Origin: JALQUL01 sp964556425
GTDB taxonomy: Bacteria; Pseudomonadota; Gammaproteobacteria; Burkholderiales; Burkholderiaceae_C
Assembly (NCBI GenBank): GCA_964556425.1
Contig: CAZKWC010000021.1
Coordinates: 1-48,462 of the forward strand
Direction of reading: 5' to 3'
DNA: 48,462 nucleotides
A program made the position numbers and the translations under genes. The notes below the pieces were generated by a model. That model was not told the DNA's origin. It ran no database searches and saw only the letters and a program-made list of their open reading frames with translations. Position 1 is the stretch's first letter. Each line of letters starts with the position of its first letter. Shown here in pieces: positions 34,884-43,685 of the stretch.

Positions 34884-35119
34884 TATTTGTCCTTCAATTT
34901 ATTCAAGGTAGCATTTTGTTCTAAATGGCCCACTAAAACCTCAATACGGGCTCTAGCGGCTCTTAAACGAGAATTCAAAGAGTCTCGCTCATGATGAAGT
35001 TGTTCAATTTCGGTTTGCAAAGCTAAATTTTGTTTTTGTAACTCTTCATTAGTCGTTACCAAGCGTTCCATGCGCTCGTTGATTTGGTCCAGTATATTTT
35101 GTATGGGGTCGGGGTTCAT
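34883..35119 (-). CDS. ZapB-like coiled-coil protein
   Basis: A 78-residue protein that is almost all coiled coil from residue 10 to 70 (heptads with Leu, for example LQKQNLALQTEIEQLHHERDSL cut here at family scale). It resembles the short ZapB-like proteins (TIGR02449 type) found before zapA in beta- and gammaproteobacteria. ZapB joins FtsZ-ZapA to the chromosome terminus via MatP. Its stop shares one base with the zapA ATG. The identity rests on size, coiled coil and position. Confidence 0.7.
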   Translation of the reverse strand: MNPDPIQNILDQINERMERLVTTNEELQKQNLALQTEIEQLHHERDSLNSRLRAARARIEVLVGHLEQNATLNKLKDK

Positions 35120-35242
35120 AGAAGGTTTGAAACTTAAATTACGTCTAATTTCATTAGTTTGACGTTTTCAAACATAAATAAGACGCAGATATAACCATTA
35201 TTGTAAAAGCAATCACAAGAAATTGGCTACAATATTGTTGTT

Positions 35243-35436
35243 GGTGCTCGTTTGTTTTTCTAAATAAACAGTTCAACGGGAAGCAGGGGGGAAAATTTTA
35301 AAAAAAAATACTCCTAACCTGCGCTGCCCCCGCAACGGTAAGTGGACGGATTTTTTTGAATCCACTTGTATCAAGCCACTGGAAAGCAATTTCTGGGAAG
35401 GCGATACAGGATGCTCCACCAGCCCGGATACCGGCC
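35243..35436 (+). promoter_or_regulatory. Cobalamin riboswitch
   Basis: The conserved core GCTGCCCCCGCAACGGTAAG (35319-35345 region), the upstream AACGGGAAGCAGG, the GCCACTGG block (35375 on) and the B12 box AGCCCGGATACCGGCC (35421-35436) are all present in the right order. It binds adenosylcobalamin and lowers expression of the gene downstream. The 94 bases between the B12 box and the btuB start hold the expression platform, with the hairpin CTTTCGGGGACGAAGG as a candidate RBS-control element. No other copy is visible in the cobalamin region. Confidence 0.95.
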
Positions 35437-35529
35437 AATATGGGGATTATTTGCCTTAAATCAATTAATCTGTTCGCTCTAAGCTTTCGGGGACGAAGGC
35501 CAGAGTTTCTTATCTGTTAGTTATCTTCT

Positions 35530-37341
35530 ATGAAAAATTCTTCCCTCACCCCATCATTGGGTTTGTTGGCCGTCGCTTTGTCGGCTGCTATTCCATCTTT
35601 GGCTTTAGCGCAACAACAACTCAGCGATGTAGTTGTCACTGCCACTCGCATTGAAACTCCTGTGCAAAATATCAATAGCGACATTACGATTATTGATGCC
35701 AAGCAAATCGAGCAACAATCGGGTCGTTCATTATCAGAAATTATTGCTCAGTCTGCAGGCCTTCAAATGGTAGCCAATGGCGGTCTTGGCAAAGCCAGCA
35801 ACATTTTAATCCGCGGCACAGAAGGTCGCCATGTGTTGTTATTAGTCGATGGTATTAGAGTGGGCTCAGCCACCTTAGGCACAGCTAGTTTTGACAACTT
35901 ATCCCTTAACAGCATTGAGCGAATTGAAGTGTTAAAAGGTCCTGCCTCTGCTTTATACGGTAGCGATGCAGTTGGCGGTGTGGTACAAATTTTTACCCGC
36001 AAAGGCGGAAAAGTATTTCAGCCTGAAGTCAACGTCACCGCTGGCAGCTTTGGTAATCGCCAAGCCAATGCGTCATTTTCTGGCAGTAACGGTAATTTAC
36101 GTTATGCTTTTGGTGCAGGTTATTTAAAGGAAACAGGCTTTTCTGCTAGTAACGAAAAAGCACCTTTTTCTAATTTTAATGCCGACAAGGACGGCTTTGA
36201 ACAAACTAGTGCATTTGCATCAGTGAGTGCAGAAGTGGCTACTGGTTGGACAATTGATGCCAAGTTACAAGCATCGAATGGCACCTCATCTTACGATAGT
36301 GGTGAGTTTTTTAATCCTACTACTGACATGGTCAACCAAGTCATTAGCCTGGGTGTAAAGGGTAAAATTTCTCCCACCTGGATTACCAGCCTGCGCTTTG
36401 GTCAAAGCGATGACAAATCAAAAACCTTTGAAAGCTACGGAACTGACTCTTACAACACACGTCAACAACAATTGACTTGGAGTAATGAAATTAAATCTCC
36501 AGTGGGCACTGTTTTAACTGGACTAGAGCAAACCAAAGAAAAAGTCAGTGGCACCACCACTTATGACTTAGACAGCAGAACCATTAATGCCGTATTTTTA
36601 GGTTTGGTTGGAAACTCAGATGCACATTCTTGGCAAGCTAATTTACGCCACGACCATAACTCTCAGTTTGGCGGAAGCACTACGGGGATGTTAGGGTACG
36701 GTTATAAAATTAGCCCACAGTTAAAATTAAATACGGCTTACGGCACTTCATTTAAAGCACCTTCATTTAATCAACTGTATTATCCACAGTATGGCAACCC
36801 TACTACTCAACCAGAAGAAGGGCGTAACTTCGAAGTGGGAGCCACTTATGTAATAGGTGCACACGAGATTAAAGTCACTCGTTTTGATCAACGTATTCAG
36901 GGTTTTATTACGACTCTACCAGCAGTTGAAAATGTACCAAAAGTTCGCATTGATGGTTGGACCATAGCGTATCAAACTGAATTAGGTGGTTTAAATTTAA
37001 AAACTTCACTTGATTTACTCAACCCACGTAACGTCTCCAATGACTTGTTACTTAACCGCCGAGCAAAAACTCAATTATCTTTAGATGCAAGCTATCAAAT
37101 GGGTGCTTGGACTTTAGGCTCTAATTTGCAATCTTTGTCTAAACGCTTTGATGACTCACAAAATACAGTCGAATTAGCGGCCTACACAACCGCTGATATG
37201 TATGTTAATTATCAGGTCAATAAAGATTGGGCTGTTAAAGCAAAAGTGAATAACCTAATGGACAAGGCCTACGAGACCGCTTTAGGTTATAACCAAGCAG
37301 GACGTAGCTATTATTTAAGTCTGAATTACAGCCCTAAATAA
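35530..37341 (+). CDS. btuB: TonB-dependent vitamin B12 receptor BtuB
   Basis: A 603-residue outer-membrane receptor. A signal peptide covers about residues 1-27 (ending ALA-QQQ), followed by the TonB box DVVVTATR (residues 33-40) and the plug domain (about 50-155; ILIRGTEGRHVLLLVDGIRV and GPASALYGSDAVGGVVQIFT). The 22-stranded barrel ends with a terminal aromatic-rich strand (RSYYLSLNYSPK). It brings cobalamin and cobinamide to the periplasm with TonB energy. It is directly under the cobalamin riboswitch. TonB-ExbBD is not in this window. Confidence 0.95.
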   Translation: MKNSSLTPSLGLLAVALSAAIPSLALAQQQLSDVVVTATRIETPVQNINSDITIIDAKQIEQQSGRSLSEIIAQSAGLQMVANGGLGKASNILIRGTEGRHVLLLVDGIRVGSATLGTASFDNLSLNSIERIEVLKGPASALYGSDAVGGVVQIFTRKGGKVFQPEVNVTAGSFGNRQANASFSGSNGNLRYAFGAGYLKETGFSASNEKAPFSNFNADKDGFEQTSAFASVSAEVATGWTIDAKLQASNGTSSYDSGEFFNPTTDMVNQVISLGVKGKISPTWITSLRFGQSDDKSKTFESYGTDSYNTRQQQLTWSNEIKSPVGTVLTGLEQTKEKVSGTTTYDLDSRTINAVFLGLVGNSDAHSWQANLRHDHNSQFGGSTTGMLGYGYKISPQLKLNTAYGTSFKAPSFNQLYYPQYGNPTTQPEEGRNFEVGATYVIGAHEIKVTRFDQRIQGFITTLPAVENVPKVRIDGWTIAYQTELGGLNLKTSLDLLNPRNVSNDLLLNRRAKTQLSLDASYQMGAWTLGSNLQSLSKRFDDSQNTVELAAYTTADMYVNYQVNKDWAVKAKVNNLMDKAYETALGYNQAGRSYYLSLNYSPK

Positions 37342-37424
37342 ATCTCCCTTTGAAACGATACCAAGAGCAAATCTCAGTACATATAGTCAACATGATTGAT
37401 CGAATAGCGTACTGAATATTGATT

Positions 37425-37454
37425 TTTTACTCATAGTTGGACCTATGAGTAAAA
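37425..37454. repeat. 12-bp perfect inverted repeat after btuB
   Basis: TTTTACTCATAG and CTATGAGTAAAA pair perfectly around a six-base loop, 83 bases after the btuB stop. There is no T-run after the stem on the plus strand, so termination efficiency is unclear. Confidence 0.7.
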
Positions 37455-37546
37455 GTCAATCCAAAGAAATTAATTCGATTAGCTGTAGGCTGACTAGTAT
37501 TGATTTATGCTCTTGTTTACTTGACCATTATTTATTTATTTTTTAA

Positions 37547-37607
37547 AGTGGCGCAGGTAATACCTCACTGTTTCAACTGACCCTACACCACTCTTATTAA
37601 AAGTGGT
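37547..37607 (+). promoter_or_regulatory. Leader of cobU with alternative hairpins
   Basis: The motif AGTGG occurs twice, at 37547-37551 and 37602-37606, and its partner CCACT once, at 37588-37592. Either copy of AGTGG can pair with CCACT, but not both. The downstream hairpin ACCACT-CTTATTAAA-AGTGGT ends seven bases before the GGAGA ribosome site of cobU, so it could influence ribosome access. It does not resemble the cobalamin riboswitch. Confidence 0.4.
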
Positions 37608-37624
37608 ATTTCTGGAGAAAAGAC

Positions 37625-38296
37625 ATGACTGCCCTTGTCCCACAATCAAATGCCAACTCAGCTGTCCAAACCACTAACAGTGCACTTTTAGTGACCTCAA
37701 CTGCAACACAAGTGGCATTGCCGACCTCGAATAAAATTCAGCATGAGTTTATTTTGGGCGGACAAAAAAGCGGAAAATCAAGGCGCGCAGAATTTTTAGC
37801 CAGTGAATGGCTAGCTAGAAGTAGCAATCATCAAGCAGTATTAATTGCCACTGCTATGGCGCATGACGCTGAAATGCAAAAAAGAATCCAACGCCACCAA
37901 GACGACAGGGCTCTTCATAGCCCCGGTTTGGCTACGCTAGAAGAACCATGGCAATTAGCCAAAATGATTCAAACCCATAGCCAACCCAACACCCTATTGG
38001 TGGTGGACTGTTTGACTTTATGGTTGACCAATTATTTAATGCCAATGCCCGAATTTGAACATCTTGCACCTCAATATCTTGATCAACTAGATGCCCTAGA
38101 AAAAGCACTTCAAAATGCGTCAGGCCCAGTCGTTTTAGTTTCCAATGAAATTGGCTTAGGGGTTATACCCATGGGAAAAGAGGTCAGGCAATTTGTAGAT
38201 GCACTAGGTATTTTGAACCAAAAAATCGCTAGCATTTGCCCAAAGGTTACTTTAATGGCTGCTGGTATCGCCTTGACAATGAAAGCTGATGCATGA
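37625..38296 (+). CDS. cobU: Adenosylcobinamide kinase / adenosylcobinamide-phosphate guanylyltransferase
   Basis: A 223-residue bifunctional P-loop enzyme that phosphorylates adenosylcobinamide and transfers GMP to it. The Walker A GGQKSGKSRR starts at about residue 45, HQDDRAL and VVDCLTLWLTN follow, then VSNEIGLGVIP. CobU normally begins with the P-loop a few residues from the N-terminus; here there is an extra polar segment of about 37 residues rich in Ser, Thr, Ala and Asn. The GGAGA ribosome site seven bases before ATG 37625 supports that start, and no other start precedes the P-loop. Its stop overlaps btuF by ATGA. Confidence 0.93.
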   Translation: MTALVPQSNANSAVQTTNSALLVTSTATQVALPTSNKIQHEFILGGQKSGKSRRAEFLASEWLARSSNHQAVLIATAMAHDAEMQKRIQRHQDDRALHSPGLATLEEPWQLAKMIQTHSQPNTLLVVDCLTLWLTNYLMPMPEFEHLAPQYLDQLDALEKALQNASGPVVLVSNEIGLGVIPMGKEVRQFVDALGILNQKIASICPKVTLMAAGIALTMKADA

Positions 38297-39258
38297 AATA
38301 CACACCAACACAAAAACCCTTGGTAATTGGGATTTTTAATTATCTGCTCGTATTGTGCTTGTTAATACCTGTGTTTAGTTTTGCACAAACCGTCAACAGC
38401 GAAGTTAAAGTGAACTCTGTTGTCAGCTCTAATCAAGTTCAATCCAATCCGATTCGTATTCAAGATGATAATGGCAAAACCGTAGTTTTGAATAAGAGCC
38501 CGCAACGCATCGTGAGCATATTACCGTCATTAACCGAGACGATTTGTGCACTAGGCCATTGTAAAAAATTAGTGGGAGTCGATAGGTATTCTAATTGGCC
38601 GGCCGAACTTCAAAAACTGCCTAAAGTAGGAGGCGGACTTGACCCTAATATAGAAGCTATTGTGGCCTTAAAACCCGATTTAGTGCTGGCAGCAACCTCC
38701 TCCAAAGCAGCTACCCGTTTAGAGTCTTTAGGCATAAAGGTGGTTTTATTAGAGCCCAAAACATTTAACGATATGCAAAGGGTAATTAATAAACTAGGCA
38801 TTATTTTGGGCATGACTGAAGCCCAATATAGCCAGATTTGGCAACAAATTAATGCGGGAGTCACTCAGGTGGCCAATCAAATTCCAAAATCTCAACACCA
38901 AACAACGGTTTATTTTGAAGTCAACCGTGGGCCTTATGCGGCTGGTGAGTCTTCATTTATTGGTGAAACTATGACTCGCTTGCATTTAAAAAATATCATC
39001 GCAGCCGACTTAGGACCATTTCCAAAAATCAATCCAGAACTCATTGTGAGAGCTAACCCGCAGATTATTATGATTGGTTCAGGAGAGGCTGAAAATCTTT
39101 TACAACGTCCCGGATGGGCAAGTATTTCTGCCATTAAAAACAAGCAGGTTTGTGTTTTCTCAGCCGCCGAAGGTGATATTTTAGTCAGACCCGGACCCAG
39201 AATGGTAGAGGCTGCGCAATTAATGGCCCAATGCCTAGACAAACAACTCAAGAAATAA
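38293..39258 (+). CDS. btuF: Cobalamin-binding periplasmic protein BtuF
   Basis: A 321-residue substrate-binding protein with a signal peptide (hydrophobic residues about 10-30, ending SFAQ) and a TroA/BtuF-like fold. PQRIVSILPSLTETICALG and LVGVDRYSNWPAEL followed by the KVGGGLDPNIEAIVALKPDLVLA block are the BtuF pattern. It presents cobalamin or cobinamide to BtuCD. The ATG overlaps the cobU stop by four bases. Confidence 0.93.
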   Translation: MKYTPTQKPLVIGIFNYLLVLCLLIPVFSFAQTVNSEVKVNSVVSSNQVQSNPIRIQDDNGKTVVLNKSPQRIVSILPSLTETICALGHCKKLVGVDRYSNWPAELQKLPKVGGGLDPNIEAIVALKPDLVLAATSSKAATRLESLGIKVVLLEPKTFNDMQRVINKLGIILGMTEAQYSQIWQQINAGVTQVANQIPKSQHQTTVYFEVNRGPYAAGESSFIGETMTRLHLKNIIAADLGPFPKINPELIVRANPQIIMIGSGEAENLLQRPGWASISAIKNKQVCVFSAAEGDILVRPGPRMVEAAQLMAQCLDKQLKK

Positions 39259-39259
39259 A

Positions 39260-40339
39260 ATGGTTATGGTTCAATCGACTCGATTACTCACCTTATCTAT
39301 GCTCTGCTTTAGCCTTTTATTATTGGCTATAGGTGTTTGTATTGGTAGTTCTGGTTTTGAAAATTTATTTCTTGCTGTTTTTAACTCTAATGATGTTGCT
39401 GCCCAAGAAATGGCGAAACAAATCTTAATTGATATTCGTTTACCCAGAACCATAGGAGCTTGGACGACAGGTGCCTTATTGGGCTTAGCCGGTGCACTAG
39501 CCCAGGGTTTATTTCGTAACCCATTAGCCGACCCCTATTTATTGGGTAGTGCAGCAGGTGCGTCATTGGGTGTCGCATTAGCCTTAACTATTATGAGTGG
39601 TGGTGCGGGCTTAATGGCAGTTGCCTCCGGTGCACGAATTGACACTACCCTTATAGCAGGTTTATTTTCTGGCAATTGGATGGTGCGATTAGGCCTTACA
39701 GGCGCTGCATTTGTAGGAGCCGTTTTAGCCGTTTTATTAACCCTTGCATTAGCCAAAGGAGTTCAACACACCTTGAGGTTATTGTTAGGCGGTGTCATTG
39801 TGGGTGTTGTTTTAGGTGCATTTACCTCTTTGATTTTAATTTTTTCGCCCGAATCTCAGCAAGCCATGCAGTCGTTTTTATTGGGTTCGACTGCATTTAT
39901 TAACTGGCCAGCTTGCGCCGTAATGGGAAGTGTTTTATTAATATGCTGGCTTCTCTCTTATTCTTTAGCCAAAGTCCTTGATGGGCTTAGCTTAGGAGAA
40001 GCAACCGCTACTAGCCTAGGCTTAAGCATTGCACCCATGCGATTGGCTTTAATTGCTACGCTTGCTTTAGCCACTGGCACAGCAGTAGCACAAACTGGAC
40101 TCATCGCCTTTGTGGGATTGGCTGCACCACATTTGGTGAGAGGTATGATGAAAGTAGGGCATAAAGCTCTAGTCACCTTGGCAAGTTTAACTGGCGGTAT
40201 TTTATTGACCAGCGCAGACCTTATTGCCAGAGGGTTAATCGCCCCACAAGAGTTACCCGTTGGTGCGGTCACGGCAGTATTGGGGGGCACTTACCTACTT
40301 TGGTTAATGCATAAAAATACCCAACTCCAAAATAGTTAA
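39260..40339 (+). CDS. btuC: Vitamin B12 ABC transporter permease BtuC
   Basis: A 359-residue FecCD/BtuC-family permease with about ten membrane helices. RLPRTIGAWTTGALLGLAGALAQGLFRNPLADPYLLG (about residues 55-90, the FecCD signature) and GLIAFVGLAAPHLVRGM are conserved. It forms the membrane channel with BtuD. One base separates its start from the btuF stop. Confidence 0.93.
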   Translation: MVMVQSTRLLTLSMLCFSLLLLAIGVCIGSSGFENLFLAVFNSNDVAAQEMAKQILIDIRLPRTIGAWTTGALLGLAGALAQGLFRNPLADPYLLGSAAGASLGVALALTIMSGGAGLMAVASGARIDTTLIAGLFSGNWMVRLGLTGAAFVGAVLAVLLTLALAKGVQHTLRLLLGGVIVGVVLGAFTSLILIFSPESQQAMQSFLLGSTAFINWPACAVMGSVLLICWLLSYSLAKVLDGLSLGEATATSLGLSIAPMRLALIATLALATGTAVAQTGLIAFVGLAAPHLVRGMMKVGHKALVTLASLTGGILLTSADLIARGLIAPQELPVGAVTAVLGGTYLLWLMHKNTQLQNS

Positions 40340-40348
40340 TTGCCCGCC

Positions 40349-41131
40349 ATGAAAACGAACAACACCTCCGAAATTGCCATTCAAGCAAATCAGCTCCATG
40401 CTAATTATGGCAACCGGGCAGTATTAAAAAATGTCTCCCTCTCTATCAAAAAAGGCTTGTGGACCAGTATTATTGGTCCTAATGGAGCGGGTAAATCGAC
40501 CTTGCTTAGCGTGCTTGCAGGTCTACATCCTTGCACCGGAAAAATAGAAATTTTAGGTACTGAAATGAGTCAGTGGCCCAAGCAAAAAAAAGCACAGGTT
40601 TTATCTTGGTTAGGACAAAAACAAAGTAGTGCCGATGACCTTCTTGCCTACGATGTGGTAATGCTGGGCCGACTTCCTTTTCAAGGCTGGTTGGCTAACC
40701 CATCGGTAGAAGATCTTCAAGCGGTAGAACAGGCCATGAAAATGACCCAATGTTGGGATTGGCGCAAACGCCCCTTGGGCTCATTGTCTGGTGGCGAGCG
40801 TCAAAGAGTTTTATTAGCCAGGGTATTGTCCGTACAGGCTCAAGTCATTTTAATGGACGAACCCCTTGCCAATCTTGATCCACCCCATCAAGCGGACTGG
40901 TTAAAACTCACTCGTGAATTAGTTCAATCTGGTAAAACCGTAATTAGTGTGTTGCATGAAATTTCGATTGCCCTGCATGCCGATGAAATGATCATCGTTA
41001 AAAATGGTGAAATCGAGCATCATGGTCAATGCAACTGTGCACAAACCCACAAAGCACTTGAGGATGTTTTTGAAAACAGAGTCACAGTTCAAGCCATTGG
41101 TTCACAATGGATAGCCCTTCCCTGCTTATAG
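40349..41131 (+). CDS. btuD: Vitamin B12 ABC transporter ATPase BtuD
   Basis: A 260-residue ABC ATPase: Walker A GPNGAGKST (about residues 39-47), Q-loop near GQKQSS, signature LSGGERQR, Walker B VILMDEPLANLD and the H-loop histidine in VLHEI. It powers BtuC with BtuF. ATG 40349 is preferred to a TTG three codons upstream that sits directly against the btuC stop. Confidence 0.92.
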   Translation: MKTNNTSEIAIQANQLHANYGNRAVLKNVSLSIKKGLWTSIIGPNGAGKSTLLSVLAGLHPCTGKIEILGTEMSQWPKQKKAQVLSWLGQKQSSADDLLAYDVVMLGRLPFQGWLANPSVEDLQAVEQAMKMTQCWDWRKRPLGSLSGGERQRVLLARVLSVQAQVILMDEPLANLDPPHQADWLKLTRELVQSGKTVISVLHEISIALHADEMIIVKNGEIEHHGQCNCAQTHKALEDVFENRVTVQAIGSQWIALPCL

Positions 41132-41172
41132 CTTTGAGCTTTTTTTAAATACACATGGTCTAGGATTTTTAT

Positions 41173-41742
41173 ATGCAAATTGAACAAGCCCCTACCGAAA
41201 AACCCTATGAATCACCCGAAGGTGAACGCCGTGGTATTTTGATAGTGAACACTGGTGACGGCAAGGGTAAAAGTACTGCTGCATTTGGACTTGCATTACG
41301 TGCTCATGGCCGAGGTAAAGCCGTCAAAATTTATCAATTTATGAAAGTACCTTCTGCCCGATTTGGTGAACATCGAATGTTTGAAAAATTAGGTATTCCA
41401 ATTGAAGGTTTGGGTGATGGTTTTAGTTGGAAAAGCCAAGATCTTGAACACTCTGCGCAATTGGCCAGGCAAGGTTGGTTAAAGGCTAAAGCCAGTATTT
41501 TATCAGGTGAATATTTTTTAGTGGTGTTAGATGAAATGACCTACCCTTTAATTTACGGCTGGCTCGATTTAAACGATGTGTGCGAAACACTGAAACAAAG
41601 ACCCCAATCGGTTCATGTTTGTATAACGGGTAGAAGATGCCCTGCTGAAATTATTGAGCTCGCCGATACGGTGTCTGAGATTACCATGGTTAAACATGCA
41701 TTTCAGGCGGGTATTCCGGCTCAAAGAGGCATAGAGGATTAA
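41173..41742 (+). CDS. cobO: Cob(I)alamin adenosyltransferase CobO/BtuR
   Basis: A 189-residue CobA-type adenosyltransferase. The P-loop NTGDGKGKSTAAFG (about residues 26-39), QFMK, the VLDEMTYPLIYGWLD block (Walker B-like) and the C-terminal HAFQAGIPAQRGIED are all characteristic. It transfers the adenosyl group from ATP to cob(I)alamin or cobinamide, needed before CobU acts. Confidence 0.95.
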   Translation: MQIEQAPTEKPYESPEGERRGILIVNTGDGKGKSTAAFGLALRAHGRGKAVKIYQFMKVPSARFGEHRMFEKLGIPIEGLGDGFSWKSQDLEHSAQLARQGWLKAKASILSGEYFLVVLDEMTYPLIYGWLDLNDVCETLKQRPQSVHVCITGRRCPAEIIELADTVSEITMVKHAFQAGIPAQRGIED

Positions 41743-41800
41743 GCCTTTAGCCTTCAATTTTAGACGGTCGTTTTAGCACTCCTTACCCACGCTTTTACCT

Positions 41801-43318
41801 ATGAATACCCCATCAACCACTCATCAGCTTGCGCCATGTATTATGGTGCTTGGCACTAGTAGCAATGCAGGCAAAAGTCTCTTAACCACTGCCCTATGCC
41901 GTTATTATGCGAGGCAAGGACTTAAAGTAGCACCGTTTAAAGCTCAAAATATGAGTAATAATGCCCGGGTAGTGCAAGGGCCCCATCAGCAAGAAGGCGA
42001 AATTGGTAGTGCCCAATACTTTCAAGCTTTAGCGGCCAAAGCCCAACCTCATGTGAGCATGAATCCTTTGTTGTTAAAGCCAGAAAAAGACACACAAAGC
42101 CAAGTGGTGTTAATGGGACAAGTCAACCAAGAACTAAGCCTCATGCCTTGGCGCAATAGGAGTGCCCATGTCTGGCCGGTTATTGCCAGAGCACTTGATG
42201 AACTGAGAGCACATAACGATTTAGTGATTATTGAGGGAGCAGGATCTCCTGCTGAAATTAACTTACATGACAGCGATATTGTGAACATGAAAGTGGCGCT
42301 TTATTGCAATGCTAGTTGTTTATTAATTACCGACATTGACAGAGGTGGAGCATTTGCCCATTTATACGGCACATGGGCGTTGCTGCCAGCGCAAGAACAA
42401 GTCCTATTTAAAGGTTTTGTGTTAAACATGTTTAGAGGCGATGCCAGTTTGTTATCTCCTGCCCCAGAAATGTTGGAAGAAAAAACTGGTATTCCTACAG
42501 TTGCCACCTTACCTATGTGGCGAGAGCACGGACTTCCCGAAGAGGACGGCGTTTTTGATGACCGAAGCCGATCAAGAGGAGCCGTACAAAAAACAATTGC
42601 TGTGATTGCTTGGCCTCGAATTAGCAACTTAGACGAGTTTCAGCCACTTAAAAATATTCCTGGGGTTTTGCTACGTTGGGCCAGAACGCCAGCCGATGTC
42701 GCAGATGCTGACATTATTATTTTACCTGGCTCTAAACATACCAGCAGTGACCTCACATGGATGAGACATCAAGGCTTAGATATTTCGATTTCTGACCATG
42801 CCGCTAAAGGTAAAACTGTGTTGGGAATTTGTGGTGGCTTACAAATGTTGGGTGAAGCCTTAATTGACCCCTACGGCATCGATGGAAATGCACCTGGGCT
42901 AGGCTTATTACCTTTGGTGACTTTGTTTGAACGAGAAAAAATTGTGAAACGCAGTCATGCAAAATTTACCCCTTTTAGTGGTAGTTTTGATGCCTTAGCC
43001 AATCTTGCGGTATCGGGTTATGAAATCCATCATGGACAAACCACACAACATTTGGGTATGGCCACAGCGGGCTCGGTGGCCCAAGTGATTTTAAAATCTC
43101 AAGATGGTAAACCTCTTGGCTGGACCAATCAAAGAGGTAATGTATTGGGCTTATACCTACATGGCTTGTTTGAAGATGCCAATGCCTTAAAAGCACTTTT
43201 TGGCAACGATGCCCCTACGCTTGAAGGTAGTTTTGAAGGTCTTGCCGATTATGTTGAAAAACATTTTACGCCTGGTTTTTTAAAACGCTTAGTGAAAGAG
43301 CCACTGCAAAATTCTTAA
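41801..43318 (+). CDS. cobQ: Adenosylcobyric acid synthase CobQ
   Basis: A 505-residue amidotransferase. The N-terminal ATPase-like domain starts MVLGTSSNAGKS and PFKAQNMSNNARV; the C-terminal glutaminase domain has the nucleophile cysteine in GICGGLQMLGE (about residue 346) and the catalytic histidine in GYEIHHGQT. It amidates four carboxylates of adenosylcobyrinate a,c-diamide to give cobyric acid. The next enzyme in that route, CbiB, is not in the window. Confidence 0.95.
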   Translation: MNTPSTTHQLAPCIMVLGTSSNAGKSLLTTALCRYYARQGLKVAPFKAQNMSNNARVVQGPHQQEGEIGSAQYFQALAAKAQPHVSMNPLLLKPEKDTQSQVVLMGQVNQELSLMPWRNRSAHVWPVIARALDELRAHNDLVIIEGAGSPAEINLHDSDIVNMKVALYCNASCLLITDIDRGGAFAHLYGTWALLPAQEQVLFKGFVLNMFRGDASLLSPAPEMLEEKTGIPTVATLPMWREHGLPEEDGVFDDRSRSRGAVQKTIAVIAWPRISNLDEFQPLKNIPGVLLRWARTPADVADADIIILPGSKHTSSDLTWMRHQGLDISISDHAAKGKTVLGICGGLQMLGEALIDPYGIDGNAPGLGLLPLVTLFEREKIVKRSHAKFTPFSGSFDALANLAVSGYEIHHGQTTQHLGMATAGSVAQVILKSQDGKPLGWTNQRGNVLGLYLHGLFEDANALKALFGNDAPTLEGSFEGLADYVEKHFTPGFLKRLVKEPLQNS

Positions 43319-43685
43319 GTGCATTCATCACATGAGATGGGCGGTCTAATGGTTAGGCTTTTTTATGCTTCACAATCGTTATGGATTTTAAAGTCCGACT
43401 AATTAGTCCCGCTAATCCATACCTTGCTTGCATGTTTTAGGTTTTATTGAGGGTTGATGAAAGCTTAACTACTTTAATTTCATTAATTACATTAAATGGC
43501 AATATGCATTTTAACCAGCCTTAGAAACACCCACTTAGACTCACTTTTTATTAGGTATTATTAAAATTCTTTAACTAGTTAACGCTTACAACTCGTCTAG
43601 CAAATCGTCCCAATAAATAACCATTTATATGCATTCATTGAATGCATATTACTTTTTGATATTTCCTTTTTTAACTCTATTCAAA
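43319..43685. other. 367-base gap between cobQ and cobT with an inverted repeat
   Basis: No convincing gene. A repeat at 43381-43420 has arms ATGGATT and AATCCAT, with the palindrome GACTAATTAGTC (43397-43408) inside; it could be a hairpin at the end of the cobU-cobQ transcript or an operator for cobT. No cobalamin riboswitch motif is present. Confidence 0.55.

Noticed and set aside
37342..37624. A second cobalamin riboswitch before cobU
   Set aside because: There is no CCCGCAACGG core and no B12 box; the CTCACTG-like stretch alone is not enough.
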